The notes under the pieces were generated by a model that saw nothing but the letters and a program-made list of their open reading frames with translations, made no database searches and had not been told where the DNA came from. Positions 7,201 to 11,823 of a DNA stretch of 16,430 nt are shown one piece after another; the stretch's first letter is position 1, and each line of letters opens with the position of its first letter. Origin of the DNA: an uncultured Verrucomicrobiales bacterium (GTDB taxonomy: Bacteria; Verrucomicrobiota; Verrucomicrobiia; Verrucomicrobiales; Akkermansiaceae). A program made the translations under genes and the position numbers. The stretch lies in NCBI GenBank assembly GCA_937893015.1, contig CALBJX010000076.1, positions 1 to 16,430 on the forward strand, in the 5' to 3' direction.

Positions 7201-8043
7201 TTACTTGTTGTCGCGGACGGCGCTCACTTTGTCGCCGACTTGCACGCGGTCACCGGGGCGCATGGTGCTGTACACCACCTCGCAGCTGGCGCGGTTGCTT
7301 TCCACCAGTGTGACGGTGAGTTCGCAAATCTTCTTGTCGCCGCGGCGAACAGCCAGACGGGAACCGCTGATGATGCCCTTGTCGATACCGGCGTCAAGAA
7401 TCACGAAGTCCCAGTTGGGATCGGCGGTCAGCACGGTGCAGGCAAGTTCGGGGGGGGAGAGACGGGCCATGCGGTCGGAGCTGAGCTTCTTGGCGGCGGC
7501 GATGAGGTCGTTCGTGGTGGCAATCTCGGTCTTGAGACCGGCAATCTGTGCCTGCTTGGCGGAAATCTGCGATTCCACACCTTCGTTTGCTGTGTTGGCT
7601 TCGGCGAGCTTGGTGATGACCGCTACGCGGAAATCGTCATCATCGGAAACATCTGTGCTGTCCATTTCCACGGCAGCCATGGCGCCGTCGCGGAACTTGT
7701 TGAAGGATTCGCTGGCAAGCTTGGAGGCGGCCTTGATGGCTTCAATCTGCGCGGTCAGGCTGGTGCATTCCTGCTCCACCGCAGCGGTCTCGGCCACAGC
7801 TTCCTCTGTCTTGCTCTTGTAGGTCTCGGCCTGGGTGCGGAAGTGCTCCGTGCGGAGCTCGGCGTACTTCTTGATGGCCTTGTCGGACTCAATTTCGCGG
7901 GATTTCTGAACGGCGGCAGAGAATTGGCTCTGGAAGGCGGCGACTTCACCATCGGGGGAAGTGAGCGCAGAGTTGTTCTGGCTGAAGAAGAAAGATGCCC
8001 CCAGGAAGAGTGCAACGGCGGCGATAATGCTGTATTTCCACAT
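7201..8043 (-). CDS. Membrane-anchored coiled-coil protein with MreC-like C-terminal domain (paralogue A)
   Basis: This 280-aa protein is the first gene of the pair. An N-terminal hydrophobic segment (about 5-20, SIIAAVALFLGASFFF) anchors it. A coiled-coil-like stretch (about 45-190) is interrupted by an acidic patch (STDVSDDDDF, 129-138). The C-terminal beta domain (about 208-278) begins WDFVILDAGIDKGIISGSRL and continues AVRRGDKK, closely paralleling WKYVIFHVGADSGLVKDEPL and LVKRGS in the downstream paralogue; both end with a VGD-x-V motif. The ATG at 8043 is supported by a promoter at 8077-8105, giving a leader of about 25-30 nt without a Shine-Dalgarno sequence. MreC or a type IV pilus assembly (PilO-like) fold are possible relatives, but mreB, mreD or pil genes are not nearby. 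Function unknown. Confidence 0.8.
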   Translation of the reverse strand: MWKYSIIAAVALFLGASFFFSQNNSALTSPDGEVAAFQSQFSAAVQKSREIESDKAIKKYAELRTEHFRTQAETYKSKTEEAVAETAAVEQECTSLTAQIEAIKAASKLASESFNKFRDGAMAAVEMDSTDVSDDDDFRVAVITKLAEANTANEGVESQISAKQAQIAGLKTEIATTNDLIAAAKKLSSDRMARLSPPELACTVLTADPNWDFVILDAGIDKGIISGSRLAVRRGDKKICELTVTLVESNRASCEVVYSTMRPGDRVQVGDKVSAVRDNK

Positions 8044-8076
8044 AGCGGTAAGAGAATTTGCAGATGTTCACTAATA

Positions 8077-8105
8077 TATCTATACCAGTTTGCAAGGGTT
8101 GGCAA
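8077..8105 (-). promoter_or_regulatory. Promoter of the coiled-coil pair
   Basis: Minus-strand TTGCCA (8100-8105), 17-bp spacer, TAGATA (8077-8082). The predicted start is about 27 nt upstream of the ATG. Confidence 0.55.
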
Positions 8106-8142
8106 TCAAAAAAAAGAAATTTCGACAAAAAAATCGTGTAAA

Positions 8143-8171
8143 GCGGGGGCGCGGGGGAGGGCGGGGGAGGG
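8143..8171 (+). repeat. G-run tract with a 10-bp tandem repeat (G-quadruplex motif)
   Basis: Five G-runs (5, 5, 3, 5, 3 G) are separated by 1-3 nt on the plus strand. The unit GCGGGGGAGG is repeated exactly at 8151-8160 and 8161-8170. The tract lies between two divergent promoters and fits the standard G3+N1-7 quadruplex pattern. Confidence 0.7.
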
Positions 8172-8234
8172 TTTTGTCTGTTTTTGCTGCGTTTGCTCCC
8201 GTTTTTTTCGCCTTGTTCGCGGCAGACTTCGTTC

Positions 8235-8263
8235 TTGGATATCGCGCACGCGTGTGCTATGAT
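8235..8263 (+). promoter_or_regulatory. Promoter of the phosphatase gene
   Basis: TTGGAT (8235-8240), 17-bp spacer, TATGAT (8258-8263). Transcription should start at about 8270-8271, directly on the GTG/ATG start region of the phosphatase. Confidence 0.7.
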
Positions 8264-8273
8264 ACGGGGCGTG

Positions 8274-8786
8274 ATGACTCCTTCCCCCGATTTTTCCGCG
8301 GATCCTTTGCGGGTGCTCTTCGTGTGTCTCGGCAACATCTGCCGCTCCCCGGCGGCGGAGATTCTCTTCAACGCCGCGCTGAAACGCGAGGGCTTGGCGG
8401 AGCGTGTGTATGCGGATTCCTGCGGCATGGGCGGCTGGCACATCGGCCAAAAGCCCGATCGCCGCATGCTCGCCGCGCTGCAACGCCACGGCTATTCATG
8501 GGGCGGTCATACGGCGCGTCAGTTCTCCCGCGCCGATTTCGGCAACTTTGACCTCATCATCCCGCAGGATGACTCCAACCGCGAGGATATTTTATCACTC
8601 GCGCGCACGCAAGAGGAGAAAGAGAAAGTGATTCCCATGTCTCACTGGTTCCCCGCGGGCTGGTCCTTCACGGAAGTTCCCGACCCCTACTGGGACGGCG
8701 ACCGCGGGTTCGACACCGTTGTCGAGCTGCTGGAGGCCGCGTGTACGTGTTTGGCGGAAGAAATTGCCGCCCGGGCGGCAAGGTAA
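8274..8786 (+). CDS. Low-molecular-weight protein tyrosine phosphatase
   Basis: This 170-aa cytoplasmic phosphatase carries the P-loop VCLGNICRSPAAEI (17-30) with the CX5R signature: nucleophile Cys18, Arg24 and the following Ser25. The general acid lies in PDPYWDG (Asp137), the standard DPY motif of the family. It hydrolyses phosphotyrosine; in bacteria such enzymes often regulate exopolysaccharide export kinases, but no capsule or kinase gene is visible here. The frame stays open back to 8184, but the promoter at 8235-8263 excludes those starts. GTG at 8271 or ATG at 8274 are both compatible; GTG would lie at +1. A lipoprotein gene with its own promoter follows 53 bp downstream. Confidence 0.92.
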   Translation: MTPSPDFSADPLRVLFVCLGNICRSPAAEILFNAALKREGLAERVYADSCGMGGWHIGQKPDRRMLAALQRHGYSWGGHTARQFSRADFGNFDLIIPQDDSNREDILSLARTQEEKEKVIPMSHWFPAGWSFTEVPDPYWDGDRGFDTVVELLEAACTCLAEEIAARAAR

Positions 8787-8805
8787 GAAAAAGACGAGAA
8801 AAATC

Positions 8806-8833
8806 TTGCAACGCGCGACAGAGGGCGTACAAT
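8806..8833 (+). promoter_or_regulatory. Promoter of the 151-aa lipoprotein, leaderless spacing
   Basis: TTGCAA (8806-8811), 16-bp spacer, TACAAT (8828-8833), then exactly 6 nt to the ATG at 8840. Confidence 0.7.
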
Positions 8834-8839
8834 GAGAGC

Positions 8840-9295
8840 ATGATGAAAGCATCATTTTTCTTGTCCCTTGCTGCAGTGGCGGCGTTGCTGCCCGCCTGCA
8901 CCACCACCAGCGGCGCGGTGGGCGCGGAGTCCGTCGCAGAAATGTTGACCGCGCCGAAGATGGCGGTGACCGCCACGAGCCCCGGTTGGTTGCTGGACGA
9001 CAAGGATATCCACCCCCTGACCGCGGCGCAAGTGGTGCGCGTGAAGGAAATTTTACGCGCGGGGGAGTTGAGAGAGGTGTCCGAAAAATATTACCGCGAT
9101 GCGTCCGCAGGCAACCGCGGCGACAGCACGGATGCGCTCTTCTACCTCTACGCCAGCAATGCGCAATGTCTCGGCGGGCGTGTGTTGGAGGAGCGCGTGT
9201 TGATGGATGATTTCAACCTCAGCGAGGAGGCGGAGAAGGAGCTCTTCACCCTGCTTCATCCGCAGCTCAAAAAGCTGCTGCCCTCCGTCCGATGA
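8840..9295 (+). CDS. Lipoprotein, 151 aa, unknown function
   Basis: The N-terminus MMKASFFLSLAAVAALLPAC is a lipoprotein signal peptide with lipobox LPAC (lipidated Cys20), followed by a Thr/Ser/Gly linker. The rest is a small helical domain (about 40-151) containing HPLTAAQVVRVKEIL and ending ELFTLLHPQLKKLLPSVR; I recognise no family. The frame is open upstream to 8741, but the promoter box at 8828-8833 and the signal peptide fix the start at 8840 (or the next codon). Its stop overlaps the start of the beta-helix gene by ATGA (9292-9295), so the two are probably translated together. The mature protein should be held at an outer or inner membrane face. Confidence 0.78.
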   Translation: MMKASFFLSLAAVAALLPACTTTSGAVGAESVAEMLTAPKMAVTATSPGWLLDDKDIHPLTAAQVVRVKEILRAGELREVSEKYYRDASAGNRGDSTDALFYLYASNAQCLGGRVLEERVLMDDFNLSEEAEKELFTLLHPQLKKLLPSVR

Positions 9296-9864
9296 GCACG
9301 GCGGCACAGGCGGCGCTCCCTCCGTGGGCGGAGCTGGACGCGGCGGAGAACGAGCTGCGCACGATGGCGCCTGATGTGCGCGGTGCGGTGCATCCCCTCG
9401 CCACGATCCTGGACGGCGCCGTCTTGCAACTGGGCGAAAACTCCCGCATTCTTCCCGGCACGGTAATCGAGGGGCATGTCCGCATCGGCAACAACTGCAA
9501 AATCGGCCCCAACGCCTACCTGCGCGGCTTCGTGAGCGTGGGGGACGGCTGTGTGGTCGGCAACGCGGTGGAGCTCAAAAATGTGAAAATGGGCAACGAC
9601 GTGTTCATCGCGCATCTCACCTATATCGGCGATTCCGTGTTGCGGGATGACATCAACGTGGGAGGCGGCTGCATTTTCTCCAATTTCCGCCACGACGCGG
9701 GCGAAATCCGCATGCCCTGGGATGGTGAGCTGCGCCGCACGGGCCGCAATAAGCTCGGTTGCTGCATCGGCTCGCATGTGCGCATCGGCTGCAAATGCGT
9801 GATTCTCCCCGGCCGCGTCCTGTCCGAGGGGACATGGACAGAGCCCGGCAGCGTCATCCGCTGA
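9292..9864 (+). CDS. Stand-alone left-handed beta-helix protein similar to the GlmU C-terminal domain
   Basis: This 190-aa protein contains hexapeptide repeats of the left-handed parallel beta-helix type from about residue 38 onward (GTVIEGHVRIGNNCKIGPNA and later IGSHVRIGCKCVILPG). The segment VELKNVKMGNDVFIAHLTY (93-111) followed by IGDSVLRDDINVGGG matches the acetyltransferase domain of GlmU, where the equivalent region binds acetyl-CoA and glucosamine-1-phosphate. The N-terminal pyrophosphorylase domain is absent, so this is not a complete bifunctional GlmU. It could be a separate sugar-phosphate acyltransferase or a partner of a single-domain nucleotidyltransferase. It is translationally coupled to the preceding lipoprotein. 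The substrate is unknown. Confidence 0.8.
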   Translation: MSTAAQAALPPWAELDAAENELRTMAPDVRGAVHPLATILDGAVLQLGENSRILPGTVIEGHVRIGNNCKIGPNAYLRGFVSVGDGCVVGNAVELKNVKMGNDVFIAHLTYIGDSVLRDDINVGGGCIFSNFRHDAGEIRMPWDGELRRTGRNKLGCCIGSHVRIGCKCVILPGRVLSEGTWTEPGSVIR

Positions 9865-9910
9865 AAAACGCATCTGACACTCTTTTTTTGCAAAATTCTT
9901 CATTTTAGTC

Positions 9911-9939
9911 TTGCCTCTCTCGCCGTTCTGTGCTTAAAT
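9911..9939 (+). promoter_or_regulatory. Promoter of tRNA-Leu
   Basis: TTGCCT (9911-9916), 17-bp spacer, TTAAAT (9934-9939). The predicted start near 9946 is about 14 nt before the mature tRNA. Confidence 0.5.
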
Positions 9940-9959
9940 GCTCCCGCACCAATCCAAAT

Positions 9960-10041
9960 GCGCACGTGGCGGAATTGGTAGACGCGCTAGTTTCAGGTTC
10001 TAGTGGGTAACTCCGTGATGGTTCGAGTCCATTCGTGCGTA
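9960..10041 (+). tRNA. tRNA-Leu (anticodon CAG)
   Basis: An 82-nt class II tRNA. The acceptor stem GCGCACG (9960-9966) pairs with CGTGCGT (10034-10040), with a G-U at the first position. The D-arm GCGGAATTGGTAGACGC is the classic leucine type. The anticodon loop TTCAGGT carries CAG at 9994-9996, reading CUG codons. A short variable arm and the T-loop TTCGAGT follow. The discriminator base is A (10041). CCA is not encoded, so it would be added after transcription. Positions 31 and 39 form a T-T mismatch at the base of the anticodon loop. Confidence 0.93.
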
Positions 10042-10050
10042 TGAAATGCG

Positions 10051-10083
10051 AAAACCCCTTGTCCTGCCGGATGAGGGGTTTTT
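10051..10083 (+). terminator. Intrinsic terminator of tRNA-Leu
   Basis: A 14-bp stem (10051-10064 with 10069-10082, two G-T pairs, 4-nt loop TGCC) that begins with A4C4 and ends with G4 and a run of T. Confidence 0.88.
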
Positions 10084-10158
10084 CTTTGGTGTTAAGTGAC
10101 TTATAGCCGCGGCACCCCGTGTGTCCGGCACCCCCTTTTCACGCCCTTTTCGGGGAGT

Positions 10159-10442
10159 TTGACTGCGGATTGACGGCTCCTTGACTGCAAGTGCTGCGTG
10201 TCGAGGCGCCCTTTTCCGTCACCCGCCGCAGATACGGGCACACTTTTTTGCGGGCGAAGTTGTAAGGTGCTGATAATACAGCATCGAGCTTGTAAAAATT
10301 GTTATGGGTTCAAGTCATATTTTTTGCAGTAAGGGGTTAAAAAGCCCATTTTTGGGGGGCTGAGAGGGGGTGTTTTGGCGTTGTTTGGGGCATCCTTCTA
10401 GGGGTGCTTTCAGCGGCTTTGACTGCAAATTTGACTGCAAAT
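10159..10442 (+). repeat. Cluster of four TTGACTGC repeats, two as a 12-bp tandem
   Basis: TTGACTGC occurs at 10159-10166, 10181-10188, 10419-10426 and 10431-10438. The last two belong to a perfect tandem duplication of TTGACTGCAAAT (10419-10430 and 10431-10442). The spacing is irregular, so this is not a CRISPR array. Possible roles are recombinase or regulator binding sites next to the tRNA. Confidence 0.7.
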
Positions 10443-10706
10443 CCCCGTTTGGGCGACTTGTTATCGCCTCCGACACCGCGAATCGTTGCACCAATGAGGG
10501 GGCGGCGATAGAGATGTTAGGCGAGGTTGAAGCCGCCGCCACGAGGACTGACAGCGGCCGGCACCGACCTTGGCAAGGAGGGGGCCGATGTCGGCAGCGG
10601 GGTCGTCGGCTCATTAGAGACCGCCACGACAGAGCTGCTGTGCCCTATGAGTCAAGTCGTGCGTATTTCCGGCGGGGCGTTTGCAAGGGCAAACGCCCTG
10701 CTTTTT
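10284..10706 (+). ncRNA. Candidate structured non-coding RNA
   Basis: A possible promoter (TTGCGG 10248-10253, 18 bp, GATAAT 10272-10277) precedes a stretch with no credible ORF that ends in a strong intrinsic terminator. Several hairpins are visible inside it: GGCGA/TCGCC, GGCGGC/GCCGCC, CCTTG/CAAGG and GCCGA/TCGGC. I looked for tmRNA, RNase P and SRP RNA landmarks and found none. The 5' end is uncertain and a shorter RNA starting nearer 10440 is equally possible. The identity is unknown and confidence is low. Confidence 0.3.
10671..10706 (+). terminator. Intrinsic terminator without an obvious upstream gene
   Basis: A perfect 10-bp stem (10675-10684 with 10689-10698, loop AAGG), extended outward by four more pairs including two wobble pairs, then T5 at 10702-10706. 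A transcript must end here, although no protein gene does. Confidence 0.8.
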
Positions 10707-10864
10707 CTTGTATGGCTGCGCAGTGAAGTGTGCGGGATGATTCGGTTATTATTCAGACGTTTGCTCACATCGGAAAGAAGATTTCATCTGTTTCAATAGC
10801 CACCTTTTTGCTTTCGGTCAGATTGCTATCCGTTAGCATGAGGAGTGGGATTCAGGAGGTTTAA

Positions 10865-10888
10865 ATGCAAGGAGATAAGCAGGCTTAG
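10865..10888 (+). CDS. Possible 7-codon leader ORF with perfect Shine-Dalgarno
   Basis: AGGAGG at 10854-10859 lies 5 nt before ATG 10865, which opens MQGDKQA and a TAG stop. Good Shine-Dalgarno sequences are almost absent elsewhere in the window, which makes this one stand out. It lies upstream of the predicted promoter of the OrfA-like gene, so it is not in that gene's leader unless an earlier promoter is used. It could be chance. Confidence 0.2.
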   Translation: MQGDKQA

Positions 10889-10921
10889 GTCACATTTTTT
10901 TGCTTTTTGTGTATTATTCTC

Positions 10922-10950
10922 TTGCCAAATCGTTAGTGTTGCGCTATAGA
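10922..10950 (+). promoter_or_regulatory. Promoter of the OrfA-like gene
   Basis: TTGCCA (10922-10927), 17-bp spacer, TATAGA (10945-10950). It gives a leader of about 22 nt with no Shine-Dalgarno sequence. Confidence 0.7.
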
Positions 10951-10978
10951 ATAGTCAATTCCATTTTTCTTTGTTGAT

Positions 10979-11380
10979 ATGGCTAAGACTCATCATTCCT
11001 ACACCGCAGACGAAAAGACGAAGATTATTCTCGAAATTCTGAGCCGCAAGACGACGATTCAGAAGATTGCCAAGGAGAAGAACGTTGCTCCCACTCTTGT
11101 CTCCTTGTGGAAGAGACAGGCGGAGGATGCTATCATTGCCCGCTTCCAGCCCCAGCCCCGCGGTCGCCGCAAGTCCGCGACCCCCAAGGTGGCAGAGCCC
11201 AAGGCCGCTGCCCGTGAGATGAAGGCCGAGCTCCGCAAGGCCCGCGCCAAGGCTACCCGCACCGAGACGGCTCTCAAAAATGCCAAGGCACGTATTTCTG
11301 AGCTTGAAAGCGGCGTGAATGCGCTTGCGGAAGCCATGGGGTGCAAGCTCCGCAAAGTTGCCAAGAAGGGCAAGAAATAA
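10979..11380 (+). CDS. Orphan IS3 OrfA-like HTH protein with basic tail
   Basis: This 133-aa protein starts with a helix-turn-helix of the IS3/IS911 OrfA (HTH_Tnp_1) type: YTADEKTKIILEILSRKTTI (8-27) followed by IAKEKNVAPTLVSLWKRQ (30-47). A Lys/Arg/Ala-rich segment (about 58-98) resembles histone-H1-like tails, and a heptad-like helix (about 76-120) corresponds to the OrfA leucine zipper. No orfB catalytic frame, frameshift window or terminal inverted repeats are seen downstream; instead there is a strong terminator 50 bp after the stop. With its own promoter and terminator it looks domesticated rather than decaying. It probably binds DNA, perhaps as a nucleoid-associated or regulatory protein. 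Activity is inferred only. Confidence 0.8.
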   Translation: MAKTHHSYTADEKTKIILEILSRKTTIQKIAKEKNVAPTLVSLWKRQAEDAIIARFQPQPRGRRKSATPKVAEPKAAAREMKAELRKARAKATRTETALKNAKARISELESGVNALAEAMGCKLRKVAKKGKK

Positions 11381-11431
11381 GAATGCCGATTTTTACATTG
11401 TGAAATTCTGCGCCTGACGGCGCGTGAAGGG

Positions 11432-11462
11432 AAAAAGGCCCGGCGTTTCGTCGGGCCTTTTT
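11432..11462 (+). terminator. Terminator of the OrfA-like gene
   Basis: A 13-bp stem with one G-T pair (11432-11444 with 11450-11462), loop GTTTC, with A5 on the left and a long T-run on the right, so it may work in both directions. Confidence 0.88.
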
Positions 11463-11476
11463 TTCTTCCTGTTTCT

Positions 11477-11497
11477 CAACTGCGGGGCGGGCAGTTG
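11477..11497 (+). promoter_or_regulatory. Small hairpin upstream of the microprotein
   Basis: CAACTGC (11477-11483) and GCAGTTG (11491-11497) form a 7-bp stem with a G-rich loop. It precedes the start-codon hairpin by 5 nt, so the two may form a composite leader structure. Confidence 0.4.
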
Positions 11498-11502
11498 TTG
11501 TC

Positions 11503-11532
11503 TCCATGGTGAAAGGAGTTTTTCACCATGGA
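11503..11532 (+). promoter_or_regulatory. Hairpin with Shine-Dalgarno in the loop and the start codon in the stem
   Basis: TCCATGGTGAAA (11503-11514) is perfectly complementary to TTTCACCATGGA (11521-11532), leaving the loop GGAGTT. The Shine-Dalgarno AAAGGAG (11512-11518) spans the stem top and loop; the ATG (11528-11530) is buried in the 3' arm. The structure would hinder translation unless opened, or could serve as a palindromic DNA operator. Confidence 0.6.
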
Positions 11533-11728
11533 TAAACGACATTGCAAAATGATGGCGGTGTGCGGTGTTTGCACACTGGGATTCGGCGTGGGAACGGCGA
11601 TGGCGCTGGGGCTTCTCTGCTCCTGCTGCCTGATGCGGCGCATGATGCGCTGCATGGCCTGCACCAAAGATGTTGCCAGCTGCGGGTTGGATTCCCCCGC
11701 CTGCACGGGTGGTGACGAGAAGCCTTAA
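11528..11728 (+). CDS. Cysteine-rich membrane microprotein, 66 aa
   Basis: The product has one hydrophobic segment (about 9-31, MAVCGVCTLGFGVGTAMALG onward) with small residues and a GxxxG-like face, then a Cys/Met-rich basic stretch (LLCSCCLMRRMMRCMACTKD, about 29-48). In all there are nine cysteines and many methionines, suggesting metal binding or redox sensitivity; neither is proven. It is one of the very few genes here with a real Shine-Dalgarno sequence (AAAGGAG, 9 nt upstream). The start codon lies in a 12-bp hairpin, and a strong terminator follows 20 bp after the TAA. I see no own promoter; expression may depend on read-through from the OrfA-like gene. No family recognised. Confidence 0.6.
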   Translation: MDKRHCKMMAVCGVCTLGFGVGTAMALGLLCSCCLMRRMMRCMACTKDVASCGLDSPACTGGDEKP

Positions 11729-11747
11729 CCCGCTCTTCCTTCGTCTC

Positions 11748-11786
11748 ACGCTTTCGTCTTTTTGAGAAAGACGAAAGCGTTTTTTT
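11748..11786 (+). terminator. Terminator of the microprotein gene
   Basis: A perfect 14-bp stem (11748-11761 with 11767-11780), 5-nt loop, followed by T6-7. Confidence 0.9.
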
Positions 11787-11788
11787 GT

Positions 11789-11817
11789 TTGCTCTGCTCC
11801 TCTGTGTTTGCTAGAGT
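11789..11817 (+). promoter_or_regulatory. Promoter of the 279-aa gene, leaderless spacing
   Basis: TTGCTC (11789-11794), 17-bp spacer, TAGAGT (11812-11817), then exactly 6 nt to the ATG at 11824. Confidence 0.55.
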
Positions 11818-11823
11818 GTCAGC

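Larger units (their letters stand above)
10042..10978. other. Gene-poor stretch between tRNA-Leu and the OrfA-like gene
   Basis: No convincing protein gene is found in these 937 bp on either strand. Open frames exist, but they change frame, lack sensible starts and run through the terminator hairpin at 10671-10706. The stretch contains a tRNA terminator, four TTGACTGC repeats, a hairpin-rich segment ending in a terminator, a tiny ORF with a perfect Shine-Dalgarno sequence, and an AT-rich promoter region for the downstream gene. The position next to a tRNA suggests an old integration scar, but no integrase relic is recognisable. Confidence 0.6.

Noticed and set aside
10139..10312. Minus-strand stop-to-stop frame containing FARKKVCPYLRRVTEKG
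   Set aside because: The wording hints at an integrase or transposase relic, but there is no start codon, no matching motif and only about 57 codons.
10159..10442. CRISPR array
   Set aside because: Only four short 8-bp repeats with irregular spacing, no spacers of uniform length and no cas genes.
10370..10726. 118-codon plus-strand frame after the tRNA
   Set aside because: It lacks a promoter and runs straight through a strong terminator hairpin; its residues change character along the frame. It may contain a relic but cannot be called a gene.
11393..11749. 118-codon minus-strand frame opposite the microprotein
   Set aside because: It crosses two terminators and is His/Arg/Ala-rich; the plus-strand ORF has a ribosome binding site and membrane-protein logic.
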